Shown here: piece by piece, positions 7,445 through 14,737 of the stretch
Layout: each line of letters begins with the position of its first letter
Numbering within the stretch: the first letter of the stretch is position 1
Assembly (NCBI GenBank): GCA_016186245.1
Contig: JACPLZ010000032.1
Coordinates: 1-17,767 of the forward strand
Direction: 5' to 3'
Source: Candidatus Peregrinibacteria bacterium
Lineage (GTDB): Bacteria; Patescibacteriota; Gracilibacteria; UBA1369; LOWO2-01-FULL-3
Length of the DNA: 17,767 bases
Position numbers and translations under genes: made by a program
The notes under the pieces: model-generated
What the model saw: the letters and a program-made list of their open reading frames with translations, nothing else
What the model was told of the DNA's origin: nothing
The model's database searches: none

Positions 7445-7450
7445 TATAAT
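7445..7450 (+). promoter_or_regulatory. -10 element upstream of pta
   Basis: A perfect TATAAT lies 23 bases before the pta ATG, giving a short leader of about 17 bases. The -35 region (CTTCAA at 7422-7427) is weak. Confidence 0.5.
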
Positions 7451-7473
7451 AAACTGCAGGAACCCCATTCCCA

Positions 7474-8451
7474 ATGCAGAATTTTCTGAAAAAAATTCAC
7501 GCCCTGGCGCGCAAAAACAAAAAGCGCATTGTTTTCCCAGAGGGAAGCGAAGAAAGAATATTGAGAGCCGTCGAAAAAATTCTAAAACAGAAATTGGCTC
7601 AACCGATTCTCATTGGCAATTCTCAAAAAATAAAATCACAGGCAAGGAAATTCAAATTAAAAATCGACTGGGAAAAAGCCGAAATCATCGACAATCAAAA
7701 ATCTCCGCTGCTAAAAGACTTCGCTGAAATATTCTACAATTTGCGAAAACACAAAGGCATCAGCAAAAAACAGGCCATGGAAACGGTAAAAGACAATCAT
7801 TATTTTGGCACCATGCTGCTCTACACCGACTATGCGGATGGCATGATCGGCGGCACAACTTTGCCAACCCACGAAACCATCAAACCTCCTCTTCAAATAA
7901 TCAAAACAAGGGAAGCATTTCACAAAGTATCGGGAGTATTTCTTATGGTCTTAAAAAACAAACTCCTGCTTTTTGCAGACACGGTGGTAACGGTAATGCC
8001 GGATGCCCATGACCTCGTAGACATTGCCATGGACACAGCCGAAACGGCAAAAATGTTCGATATCAAGCCGAAAATCGCCATGCTTTCATTTTCCACAAAA
8101 GGCTCGGCAGACGATCCGGTAATAGAAAAGATCCGGCAGGCTGTCGCCATGATAAAATACAAAAGACCGGACATGATCGTAGAGGGAGAAATGCAGGTCG
8201 ATGCCGCTCTTGTGCCGGAAATCGCCAAAATAAAATGCCCGGATTCCGTTATCCAGGGAGACGCAAATATTCTAATATTTCCAAATCTGGAAGCCGCAAA
8301 TATCGCTTACAAACTGGTGGAACGCCTCGCAAAAGCAAAAGCAATCGGCCCGATAATCCAGGGACTGACAAAACCGGTCAATGATCTTTCCCGCGGCTGC
8401 AGCTGGCAGGATATAGTCGATGTGACAGCAGTTACGGGCAGTTATGAGTAG
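7474..8451 (+). CDS. pta: Phosphate acetyltransferase
   Basis: Pta converts acetyl-CoA and phosphate to acetyl phosphate and CoA. With ackA downstream it forms acetate and yields one ATP. The 325-residue length matches the short single-domain form. Family features are KKRIVFPEGSEERILRAVEK at the N-terminus, DGMIGGTTLPTHETIKPPLQ with IIKTR in the middle, LFADTVVTVMPDAHDLVDIA, and a C-terminal GPIIQGLTKPVNDLSRGCSW that is typical of the active-site region. The PTB (phosphate butyryltransferase) relative is possible by fold but the ackA pairing favours Pta. A TATAAT lies close upstream. The stop codon's last base is the first base of palindrome copy 3. Confidence 0.95.
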   Translation: MQNFLKKIHALARKNKKRIVFPEGSEERILRAVEKILKQKLAQPILIGNSQKIKSQARKFKLKIDWEKAEIIDNQKSPLLKDFAEIFYNLRKHKGISKKQAMETVKDNHYFGTMLLYTDYADGMIGGTTLPTHETIKPPLQIIKTREAFHKVSGVFLMVLKNKLLLFADTVVTVMPDAHDLVDIAMDTAETAKMFDIKPKIAMLSFSTKGSADDPVIEKIRQAVAMIKYKRPDMIVEGEMQVDAALVPEIAKIKCPDSVIQGDANILIFPNLEAANIAYKLVERLAKAKAIGPIIQGLTKPVNDLSRGCSWQDIVDVTAVTGSYE

Positions 8452-8471
8452 TTGCGAACGAAGTGAGCAAC
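8451..8471. repeat. 21-bp palindrome (9+3+9) with C/T tail, copy 3, after pta
   Basis: GTTGCGAAC, GAA, GTGAGCAAC pair at seven of nine positions. The pyrimidine tract that follows is the purest of the four (CTTCCCTTCCCTTCCCCTCC and onward to about 8503). It matches copy 4 inside the rlpA-like gene at 21 of 24 bases (8451-8474 against 15653-15676). It lies between pta and the next gene, with no terminator-like U tract. Confidence 0.75.
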
Positions 8472-8525
8472 CTTCCCTTCCCTTCCCCTCCCCTCCCCTT
8501 TCCACATCCCATAACCCACCCCATC

Positions 8526-9029
8526 ATGATAAACAAACCTGACACAATCAACATTCCAGCCTATCTCCGCAAACGCAGCATCGAATCAAAAATAAAACGC
8601 ACCACAGGCGCGAGCCGTAAAAGCGCAGCCCGAAAAAAATCCGCCAGCACCCGTGTAAAATTTTCAAATCCTTTCGAAGCCATAGTGAATGAAATGCCCA
8701 TCATTGATGCACTTCCAAAGGAAGAAATTTTTCCAGCGCCAATCACGGAACAAACAGTTGATAACCGCAAAGTCAGAGAGATGAAAACCTGCGGCGTATG
8801 CGAAGGTTATTTCGACAAAATCGAAGTTGCGATCATAAAATTGACCGGCACTCTGAAAGTCGGCGAGAGAATTATTTTCGAAAAAATAGACGGCCTGTTT
8901 GAGCAAAAAGTAGAATCAATGCAGATCAACCGTAAAGATGTGAAACGGGCCAAAGCAGGAAGCGATATTGGTCTAAAAGTAGCCATGAAACCCAATGTTG
9001 GCACAACAGTATATAAAGTAATTCAATGA
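8526..9029 (+). CDS. EF-Tu domain-II-like small protein
   Basis: The C-terminal half (from about residue 85 of 167) reads as a translation-factor domain-II beta-barrel: GVCEGYFDKIEVAIIKL, LKVGERIIFE, then EQKVESMQINRKDVKRAKAG, IGLKV and a closing VYKVIQ. The N-terminal 60 residues are lysine/arginine-rich and probably disordered. The first in-frame ATG upstream (8463) would add a proline-rich tail encoded by the palindrome and pyrimidine tract, so I choose ATG 8526, which starts MINKPDT. There is no G domain, so it is not a GTPase. Its TGA overlaps the ackA ATG (ATGA), tying it to the acetate operon. A role in RNA or ribosome binding is inference from the fold. Confidence 0.75.
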   Translation: MINKPDTINIPAYLRKRSIESKIKRTTGASRKSAARKKSASTRVKFSNPFEAIVNEMPIIDALPKEEIFPAPITEQTVDNRKVREMKTCGVCEGYFDKIEVAIIKLTGTLKVGERIIFEKIDGLFEQKVESMQINRKDVKRAKAGSDIGLKVAMKPNVGTTVYKVIQ

Positions 9030-10210
9030 AAATTCTTGCAATCAATTCCGGCTCATCTTCTCTCAAACTGACACTGTTTGATTTTAAAAAAACAGCCGTG
9101 GAATTGGCAAAAATCCATCTCGATGGCATCGGTCAAAAAAACTGCCGCTTCACGTTCAAATCAGCCGACAAAAACATCGGTCAAAACATGCATATAAAAA
9201 ATCATGAGGCAGGCCTTAAATTCGCTCTCCAACTCCTGCAAAAACATGGTCCGATAAAAAATCCGGCGGAAATAGACAGAGTCGGCCATCGTGTCGTGCA
9301 CGGCGGAGAAAAATACACCAAGGCATCATTGATAGACGCACAACTTATCAAAACAGTGGAAAAACTTTCCAATCTCGCCCCCCTTCACAACCCAATAAAC
9401 CTGGAAACAATAAAAGCCTGCAAAAAACTCCTGCCGCGCATCTGGCAGATTGCCGTTTTTGATACCGCCTTTCATCAGACAATGCCGGAAAAAGCATTTC
9501 TTTATGGCCTCCCGTACAAATTATATGAAAAAGAAAAAATCCGCCGCTACGGCTTTCACGGAATCAATCACCAATATGTGACAGAAAAAACCCTCAAACT
9601 GTTAAAGAAGAAAAATCCCAAAATCATCTCATGCCATCTCGGCAATGGCAGCTCAATTACAGCATCCATCAATGGGAAATCGATAGACACCAGTATGGGA
9701 TTTACACCACTGGAAGGCGTAATAATGGGCACGCGCAGCGGCTCAATAGATCCCGCAATCACTTTCCATCTTCAACACAATTTAAAAATGAAACCGGACA
9801 GCGTAGATCATCTGCTCAATTATGAGTCCGGATTGCTCGGCCTTTCCGGTATCAGCTCCGACATGAGAGATATTTATCACAGCATCAAAAAAAATCACGA
9901 AAAAGCCCAACTGGCCATCGAAATTTTAGCCTATCAGATTGCCAAATATTGCGGCGCCTACGCCGCCGCCATGCAGGGGCTTGATGCCATAATTTTCACC
10001 GGAGGCCTCGGCGAAAAAGCGTTTTATGTAAGAGAAAAAGTCTGCGAATACCTCAATTTTCTCAGCATAAAATTGGACAAAAAGAAGAATGAAAAAGCCA
10101 CAAAAATTGAAGACCTCGCCGAAATATCCCATCACAAAAGCAAAATAAAAATCTTCGTCATTGCCGCAAACGAAGCAATGCAAATAGCAAAGGAAACCAA
10201 AAACTTCTAA
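9026..10210 (+). CDS. ackA: Acetate kinase
   Basis: AckA transfers phosphate from acetyl phosphate to ADP, the ATP-yielding step of acetate fermentation. The 394-residue length is standard. The ASKHA-fold signatures are present: NSGSSSLKLTLFD at residues 7-19, the substrate-site HRVVHGGEKYT, RYGFHGINHQYV, CHLGNGSSITA, the SMGFTPLEGVIMGTRSGSID block, and FTGGLGEKAF with IAANEAMQIA at the C-terminus. The start overlaps the previous stop by four bases and has no Shine-Dalgarno, so translation probably depends on coupling. The 3' end overlaps the convergent toxin gene by four bases. With pta it suggests a fermentative or scavenging lifestyle with acetate as product. Confidence 0.97.
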   Translation: MKILAINSGSSSLKLTLFDFKKTAVELAKIHLDGIGQKNCRFTFKSADKNIGQNMHIKNHEAGLKFALQLLQKHGPIKNPAEIDRVGHRVVHGGEKYTKASLIDAQLIKTVEKLSNLAPLHNPINLETIKACKKLLPRIWQIAVFDTAFHQTMPEKAFLYGLPYKLYEKEKIRRYGFHGINHQYVTEKTLKLLKKKNPKIISCHLGNGSSITASINGKSIDTSMGFTPLEGVIMGTRSGSIDPAITFHLQHNLKMKPDSVDHLLNYESGLLGLSGISSDMRDIYHSIKKNHEKAQLAIEILAYQIAKYCGAYAAAMQGLDAIIFTGGLGEKAFYVREKVCEYLNFLSIKLDKKKNEKATKIEDLAEISHHKSKIKIFVIAANEAMQIAKETKNF

Positions 10211-10521
10211 AACTGCGATTTAAACTTCAAAATAATTCTGCCAAAAACATTTTTATCCAAATCACCTATTATTTTTCTGACTAAAGAATTATGAAGAGTT
10301 GCAACTTTGGTAAACCTTACATAAGAAATCAATGGTAAAGCGCCTTTCGCCATATCTTTCGTTGTAATTTTGAAAGAATCACCAAGTCTATGGCTACTGA
10401 TAGGCAAAATAATCAAATCTTCATCCCCAATATCCTTTGAAATAACCAACGCCGGCCGAACTTTGGTAGAAGTTAAATCTGTAAAAGGAAACGGAATAAG
10501 CACTAAATTTCCCTGTTTCAT
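10207..10521 (-). CDS. MazF/PemK-family toxin of the second TA module
   Basis: The 104-residue protein starts MKQGNLVLIPFPFTDLTSTK followed by VRPALVIS, the hallmark of the PemK/MazF fold, then DLIILPISSHRLGD and a C-terminal VFGRIILKF. I take ATG 10521 and not the longer reading frame upstream, because that extension overlaps the antitoxin and the family motif begins immediately after this Met. The ATG lies four bases after the antitoxin stop. It shares little beyond the fold signature with the toxin at 237-578, so the two modules are not recent duplicates of each other. The 3' end overlaps ackA by four bases tail to tail, which leaves no room for a terminator between them. Confidence 0.85.
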   Translation of the reverse strand: MKQGNLVLIPFPFTDLTSTKVRPALVISKDIGDEDLIILPISSHRLGDSFKITTKDMAKGALPLISYVRFTKVATLHNSLVRKIIGDLDKNVFGRIILKFKSQF

Positions 10522-10525
10522 GTAA

Positions 10526-10765
10526 TCATTTATCCTTATAAAATTCTCCATAAACATCATCCTCCTCGTTATCCCAAAATTCAAACGCCTTCTCAGATAA
10601 ATGAGAAACATCCCCCAAGTCATCCTTTACAATTTCAATCTTAATAGGCCTTAGAACAATAGTCCTGCCAGAAATCTCAGCTGCAAAAGCACCAGTTTTA
10701 CTCAAATTCCTAAACTGCTTAGGGATAGTAACCTGTCCCTGTGGAGAAACCTTCAATATCTGCAT
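10526..10765 (-). CDS. AbrB/MazE-type antitoxin of the second TA module
   Basis: This 79-residue protein opens with KVSPQGQVTIPKQFRNLSK, the SpoVT/AbrB swapped-hairpin DNA-binding fold, and FAAEISGRTIVLRPI completes it by about residue 42. The acidic aromatic tail (HLSEKAFEFWDNEEDDVYGE) is the expected toxin-binding segment. It would bind the toxin and repress the operon. A promoter with an extended -10 lies 31 bases upstream. The ATG has no Shine-Dalgarno. Confidence 0.82.
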   Translation of the reverse strand: MQILKVSPQGQVTIPKQFRNLSKTGAFAAEISGRTIVLRPIKIEIVKDDLGDVSHLSEKAFEFWDNEEDDVYGEFYKDK

Positions 10766-10795
10766 AATAAAAAAATAAAATTCTTTTACATTTTT

Positions 10796-10825
10796 ATAGT
10801 ATCACAAAAGGACGACACAATTCAA
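10796..10825 (-). promoter_or_regulatory. Promoter for the second TA module
   Basis: On the minus strand TTGAAT (10820-10825) is followed after 18 bases by TACTAT (10796-10801), which is preceded by TGA, an extended -10. This predicts a start near 10789 and a leader of about 24 bases. Confidence 0.5.
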
Positions 10826-10862
10826 GAAAAAACAAGAATCCGCGAAGCAAGCTATTTTCGAC

Positions 10863-10888
10863 TGAGCCGTACTTACCGGTACGGCTCA
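10863..10888. repeat. Perfect 10-bp hairpin between TA module and membrane protein gene
   Basis: TGAGCCGTAC (10863-10872) and GTACGGCTCA (10879-10888) form a 10-bp stem with loop TTACCG. An outer pair TCGACT/AGTCGA (10858-10863 and 10903-10908) flanks it. Neither strand has a U tract directly after, so it is not a classical terminator, though it follows the stop of the 665-residue gene by about 50 bases and could mark its mRNA end. Confidence 0.6.
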
Positions 10889-10936
10889 AATAAAAATTAG
10901 CGCAGTCGACGCGGCAGCGTGCAATTATAAAAAGTT

Positions 10937-12934
10937 TTACAGCCCCATCTCCAACACCTTGCTCCTACTCAGCACAAAAAGTTTTTTAGAATCCGCATCC
11001 ACATACAAATCCCTCAATTCACCCACCCCGTCAAACAAATATTGTGCTTTATATTCAAGATTTCCGGTAGTTGCGTCTTTGAAAAACACAAACACACGCG
11101 CCTCCTTGCCATCAAGCACATAAATCTCGCTCAGTTTTTCATTCGTATATATAACTTTCGGATTTTTTATCCCGCTAAACGGCATCTTGTTAATAAAAAA
11201 TTCCTGCTTCACACCGCCGTAAAATTTAAGAATATCCCCATTTGCCGCCAAAACATACACGCTGGAATCAATCGCCACATCCTGCCCGCCGGAAAGATCA
11301 ACTCCTTCGCCTGCTATATACCTCTCCGCGGCACCAAATTTGCCAAGAGTACCCTTGAATGGATATCTCCATATCTGCGAACCGGCGGCATCAAGCAGAT
11401 AAATCTTATTTCCCCAGTCTTCAACCGCCACCCCCTTATGGAACGCCCCATCATCCGTATCCATAAACGAAACCGCGCCATCCTTATATTCAAGCAGTTT
11501 TCCAGCTTTGGTCAAAAACACAATCGACCCCCTGTCATCAAATCCGGTTGCAGCAATCACCACCTCTTCATCATCAACCGTCAAAGGATCCTGAACCTGA
11601 TCGAGCACAATTTCATACAACGCATTATATTCATAAACAAAAACCCTGTCCCCGACATTTGCAAACCCCAAAGCATTCACATCGGAACGCTTTGCGGCCA
11701 AATCAGCTACAACAACAGGATCTTCCACCCTCACCACGTTATCCAGTTTATCCCTCGTATCCTCTATTTTCAGCAAAAACAATGTCGCCTTTTCCCGATA
11801 ATATCCCGAATCCAATACGGATTTCGCATCCAGATAAGCCTTATCCAATATCTCTTTTGCCAGATCTTTATCGTAAGATCCTTTGGTTTCCGCCTCCGCG
11901 ACTTTGTCCTGCACGCTCAACAAAATTTTATCGAGCCTGTCTATTTCAGCCCGTTCCTGCTGGCGGTTATTGGCCCAAACAACACCGATACCAAGGACAA
12001 CAATAACCAGCACAAGCAGCGCCAGGATTTTATCCTTGCCAAATCCACCGTCAAATAATCCGGCCCAAAATTTTGCCACCCATCCGCCAATTTCGGACAG
12101 CAAACCGTTTCCTTTTCCACGCACCACCTCCGCCCTTCTTTTTCTTTTGAACAATGATAAGAATTTTCCGGCCAGTCTTTCCCTTCTGGCAGAAGTTGAA
12201 ATCTCATCAGCCTCAAGAATACTGCGCGTCATACTGTCAACACCGGTCTCAATAGCGCCAACTTCACCCTCTGCCACCGTAGAAAACAAAATCCCGGTCA
12301 AACCCACCCTTCCCAAAATTTCCGGCGCGATAATATCCCTCACATCCGATAAAGATTCCGTAACGCTCTTTTTATTCACACACTGTGCAAGATCGGTTCT
12401 GCCTATATATCTCAAAAGCCTTGTGGTGGAAAACAACACAAAATCCGCCGATTCCAATTTGCCGCTCGCAATACTGCTGAACACTTCCCCATTAGAATTT
12501 TCCTCGTCAACAAGCCCTTCACTGACAACACTAACATACCGTTTGCGAATCAGATACGCCTCGGCATCACCTGACGCGGTCAAAAACAGATCATTGCCGA
12601 TTATTACAACAATGATTACATTCAAATTTCCTATATATCCGGAAACTTTTTGCGATTTAAATTCAGCCAGAATTTTATTCACGCTCTTAAGCGCAGCCTC
12701 AAAACGCGCATACGGATCCCTATCGACATCCTCAAAAAACACTTTCTGCATGGTCTGATAAATAGTCTCGGCAATCTCCTCGGCATCCACCGGATTATTT
12801 TGCACTTCCATGTTGATAAAAACCTGCCCGCTTTTGTCTCCATGATCCTGAAAAAGATCATAGGCATAGTTTTCCAGAAAGCTGTTTTCATCTTTCCCGA
12901 CAAACAAAAATTCGTAATTTGCTTTCAGTGACAT
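10937..12934 (-). CDS. Membrane protein: PP2C-like domain, one TM, outside beta-propeller
   Basis: The 665-residue protein has three parts. Residues about 1-220 resemble a degenerate PP2C-type phosphatase fold: IIVVIIGNDLFLTASGDAEA followed by YLIRKR and, later, SADFVLFSTTRLLRYIG in the place of the GD.llL.SDGL segment. The metal-binding aspartate motifs are not evident, so catalysis is doubtful. A basic stretch (FKRKRR) and one membrane segment (about 300-320, LALLVLVIVVLGIGVVW) follow, which by positive-inside predicts a cytoplasmic front. After a helical coiled-coil stalk (325-395), the rest repeats a strand pattern about six times (VFLTKAGKLLEYKDG, IYLLDAAGSQIWRYP, VYVLAANGDILKFYGG, IYVLDGKEARVFVF, LFVLSRSKVLEMG), like a six-bladed propeller outside. 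It could sense an outside ligand and signal inward. I know of no named family. Confidence 0.85.
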   Translation of the reverse strand: MSLKANYEFLFVGKDENSFLENYAYDLFQDHGDKSGQVFINMEVQNNPVDAEEIAETIYQTMQKVFFEDVDRDPYARFEAALKSVNKILAEFKSQKVSGYIGNLNVIIVVIIGNDLFLTASGDAEAYLIRKRYVSVVSEGLVDEENSNGEVFSSIASGKLESADFVLFSTTRLLRYIGRTDLAQCVNKKSVTESLSDVRDIIAPEILGRVGLTGILFSTVAEGEVGAIETGVDSMTRSILEADEISTSARRERLAGKFLSLFKRKRRAEVVRGKGNGLLSEIGGWVAKFWAGLFDGGFGKDKILALLVLVIVVLGIGVVWANNRQQERAEIDRLDKILLSVQDKVAEAETKGSYDKDLAKEILDKAYLDAKSVLDSGYYREKATLFLLKIEDTRDKLDNVVRVEDPVVVADLAAKRSDVNALGFANVGDRVFVYEYNALYEIVLDQVQDPLTVDDEEVVIAATGFDDRGSIVFLTKAGKLLEYKDGAVSFMDTDDGAFHKGVAVEDWGNKIYLLDAAGSQIWRYPFKGTLGKFGAAERYIAGEGVDLSGGQDVAIDSSVYVLAANGDILKFYGGVKQEFFINKMPFSGIKNPKVIYTNEKLSEIYVLDGKEARVFVFFKDATTGNLEYKAQYLFDGVGELRDLYVDADSKKLFVLSRSKVLEMGL

Positions 12935-12960
12935 AGCTCATTTATCTTATACTTGAGCGG

Positions 12961-12989
12961 AATATACCAGTTACGATCCCAACGGGCAA
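12961..12989 (-). promoter_or_regulatory. Candidate promoter for the 665-residue membrane protein
   Basis: Minus-strand TTGCCC (12984-12989), a 17-base spacer and TATATT (12961-12966) preceded by TGG form an extended -10 promoter. It starts about 27 bases before the ATG at 12934. Confidence 0.4.
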
Positions 12990-12998
12990 CCTTTTCTT

Positions 12999-13025
12999 TT
13001 GACTTATCAGCCACTTCCTTATAAA
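12999..13025 (+). promoter_or_regulatory. Candidate promoter for the rpmH-rnpA-yidC-jag operon
   Basis: TTGACT (12999-13004), a 15-base spacer and TATAAA (13020-13025) are present. The spacer is short, but the position, 24 bases before the rpmH ATG, is right. It is back to back with the minus-strand promoter. Confidence 0.45.
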
Positions 13026-13048
13026 ATCAGCACGCTTTCAACAATCAC

Positions 13049-13177
13049 ATGCAAGGAAAACTTAAAAAAAGAAAGAGATTGCGCACGCACGGCTTCCGTT
13101 CAAGAAGCAAAGTCGTTTTGAATAGAAGAAGAACAAAAGGAAGGAAACGGCTTACAGTCAGTATTCATTCCAAATGA
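13049..13177 (+). CDS. rpmH: Ribosomal protein L34
   Basis: The 42-residue very basic protein contains the L34 core: KKRKRLRTHGFRSRS, then NRRRTKGRKRLTV. L34 is a small protein of the large ribosomal subunit. The N-terminal TYQP of the usual family start is replaced by QGKLK and the front is about two residues shorter; no other start is available because a TAA lies upstream in frame at 13022-13024. The tail adds SIHSK after the normal LTV end. Its TGA overlaps the rnpA ATG (ATGA). The gene order rpmH-rnpA is conserved across bacteria, which supports the call. The start has no Shine-Dalgarno. Confidence 0.93.
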   Translation: MQGKLKKRKRLRTHGFRSRSKVVLNRRRTKGRKRLTVSIHSK

Positions 13178-13512
13178 TCGCCAAAAAGTTTAAGGTTCCC
13201 AGTCAAGACATTCCATATATACTGAAAAACGGTGAGGAACGCTTCTCCGGGCTGTTTATTGTCAGAATAATTAAAAACAACGCCGGTTTCTCGAGATATC
13301 GTGTCATAGTCAGCAGAAAAATGGATAGAAAAGCGGTAGGAAGAAACCGCCTGCGCCGGCAGGTTTATGAAGCCATCCGTATGCGCCATCAAAACACCGG
13401 GCACACCGGAAACAACGACCTTATTCTAATTCCAAAAAAAATCATTCTCGGTAAAAAATACGTCGACATCGAAACAGACATCAGCCACATACTTGGAAAT
13501 CTAAACAAATAA
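13174..13512 (+). CDS. rnpA: Ribonuclease P protein component
   Basis: RnpA binds the catalytic RNase P RNA and helps mature the 5' ends of tRNAs. The 112-residue length is typical. The RNR signature is present as VGRNRLRRQVYEAIR (RNR at 57-59), preceded by the strand YRVIVSRKMDRKA. The C-terminal strand NDLILIPKKI completes the fold. It is coupled to rpmH by a four-base overlap and is followed after three bases by yidC. No RNase P RNA gene was recognised in this window. Confidence 0.93.
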   Translation: MIAKKFKVPSQDIPYILKNGEERFSGLFIVRIIKNNAGFSRYRVIVSRKMDRKAVGRNRLRRQVYEAIRMRHQNTGHTGNNDLILIPKKIILGKKYVDIETDISHILGNLNK

Positions 13513-13515
13513 CCA

Positions 13516-14718
13516 ATGGAACGATTCAATAAAATTCTCAAAAATGTTCTAGTCTTCCTCGTTATTTTCCTGGCAGTAAATTACATAATGGGGCTTTTTA
13601 TAAACAAGGACGAGCCTACAGAAAGTCAGCCAGGAACCATTATTTTTACAACCACTGACAACGAATATTCGCGCCGCGAAAAAATAGCCGTCAAAATCAC
13701 CAATAATACCGATAAGACAATAATTATTCCCAATGAATGTCCCGGAGAACCATTTAAAGTGCTCCGCTTCGAAAATAATGCCTGGGTGGAAAAAAACGCA
13801 AATCCCGATATCAATTGTGAAAATACAAAACCGCTTGAGCTGCAGCCGGGCAAAAAAACCACCATTGCCTACACCAACTGGAACAATGCCCTTTTCTCGG
13901 AAATGGGCCGCTTTAAAATAGAATTTGGAGAGCTCGCCAGTAACGAATTTCTGGTGGTTAAAGAAGGAATTTTCAGACAATTAATGACAGGACTTTTTTA
14001 TCGGCCTATTTATAATGCCCTAATTTTTCTGATCAGAATTGTCCCCGGCCACGACCTGGGCTTCGCAATTATCCTCCTGACAATCATCATCCGCACAATC
14101 CTTTTGATGCCATCCCAGAAATCAATGCGCGCCCAAAAAAGGATGCAGGAACTGCAACCGCGTCTTGAAAAAATAAAAGAGAAATACAAGGGAGATCAGC
14201 AGAAAATAGCCACGGAAACAATGGCTCTCTGGAAGGAAACTAAAATCAATCCATTCTCAAGCTGCCTGCCGCTCCTCTTACAAATGCCATTTTTGATCGC
14301 TCTTTTCTACGTCATCCAAAACGGACTCAATCCAGACAATACCTACATGCTATATACGGAATACAGCGGCTTTGCCTTCAAGGAAATTGATGTGAATTTT
14401 TTGGGAATTCTCGACTTGACCAAGGCAAACATCTACGTTTTACCTCTGATCGTGGGCGCTTTGCAGTTTGCACAGATGAAACTTGCCACAGGCAAAAAAA
14501 TCAAACAGCAGGGTAATGAGATGGCAATGGCCACCAACATGATGACCTATGTCCTGCCGGTAATGATCGCTGTATTTACAGCTTCCCTTCCGGCAGGGGT
14601 GGGAATATACTGGGCTGCGTCAACGATTTATGGCATTGTTCAGCAGTTAATAATAAACAGAAGCAAAGACGCCGGAAAAGACAGCAACGAACCGACCGTC
14701 AAGGTAATTGAGAATTAA
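13516..14718 (+). CDS. yidC: YidC/Oxa1 membrane protein insertase with added outside domain
   Basis: YidC inserts membrane proteins alone or with the Sec translocon. The 400-residue product has a first membrane segment at about 12-31, then an outside region of about 125 residues. The Oxa1 core follows (about 165-385): YNALIFLIRIVPGHDLGFAI, the conserved arginine in LTIIIRTILLMP, a basic cytoplasmic helical pair (MRAQKRMQELQPRLEKIKEK), and the later membrane segments LPLLLQMPFLIALFYVI and VLPVMIAVFTASLPAGVGIY. The outside region (TIIFTTTDNEYSRREKIAVK and so on, with FGELASNEFLV) resembles an Ig-like or BsuPI-like beta-sandwich and is not the large periplasmic domain of proteobacterial YidC. 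The operon rnpA-yidC-jag is the standard arrangement. Confidence 0.94.
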   Translation: MERFNKILKNVLVFLVIFLAVNYIMGLFINKDEPTESQPGTIIFTTTDNEYSRREKIAVKITNNTDKTIIIPNECPGEPFKVLRFENNAWVEKNANPDINCENTKPLELQPGKKTTIAYTNWNNALFSEMGRFKIEFGELASNEFLVVKEGIFRQLMTGLFYRPIYNALIFLIRIVPGHDLGFAIILLTIIIRTILLMPSQKSMRAQKRMQELQPRLEKIKEKYKGDQQKIATETMALWKETKINPFSSCLPLLLQMPFLIALFYVIQNGLNPDNTYMLYTEYSGFAFKEIDVNFLGILDLTKANIYVLPLIVGALQFAQMKLATGKKIKQQGNEMAMATNMMTYVLPVMIAVFTASLPAGVGIYWAASTIYGIVQQLIINRSKDAGKDSNEPTVKVIEN

Positions 14719-14737
14719 GATTCCCTAATCGTCAAAT

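Noticed and set aside
8463..8525. Upstream ATG that would give the EF-Tu-II-like protein a 21-residue proline-rich N-terminus
   Set aside because: The extension is only the palindrome and pyrimidine tract read in frame. ATG 8526 is the more likely start, though not proven.
10522..10623. Longer N-terminus for the second toxin
   Set aside because: It overlaps the antitoxin coding region, and the conserved toxin start motif begins right after Met at 10521.
12935..13048. Possible replication origin upstream of rpmH
   Set aside because: The rpmH side is where dnaA and oriC often lie, but no TTATCCACA-type DnaA box is visible in the 114-base gap and dnaA is not adjacent.
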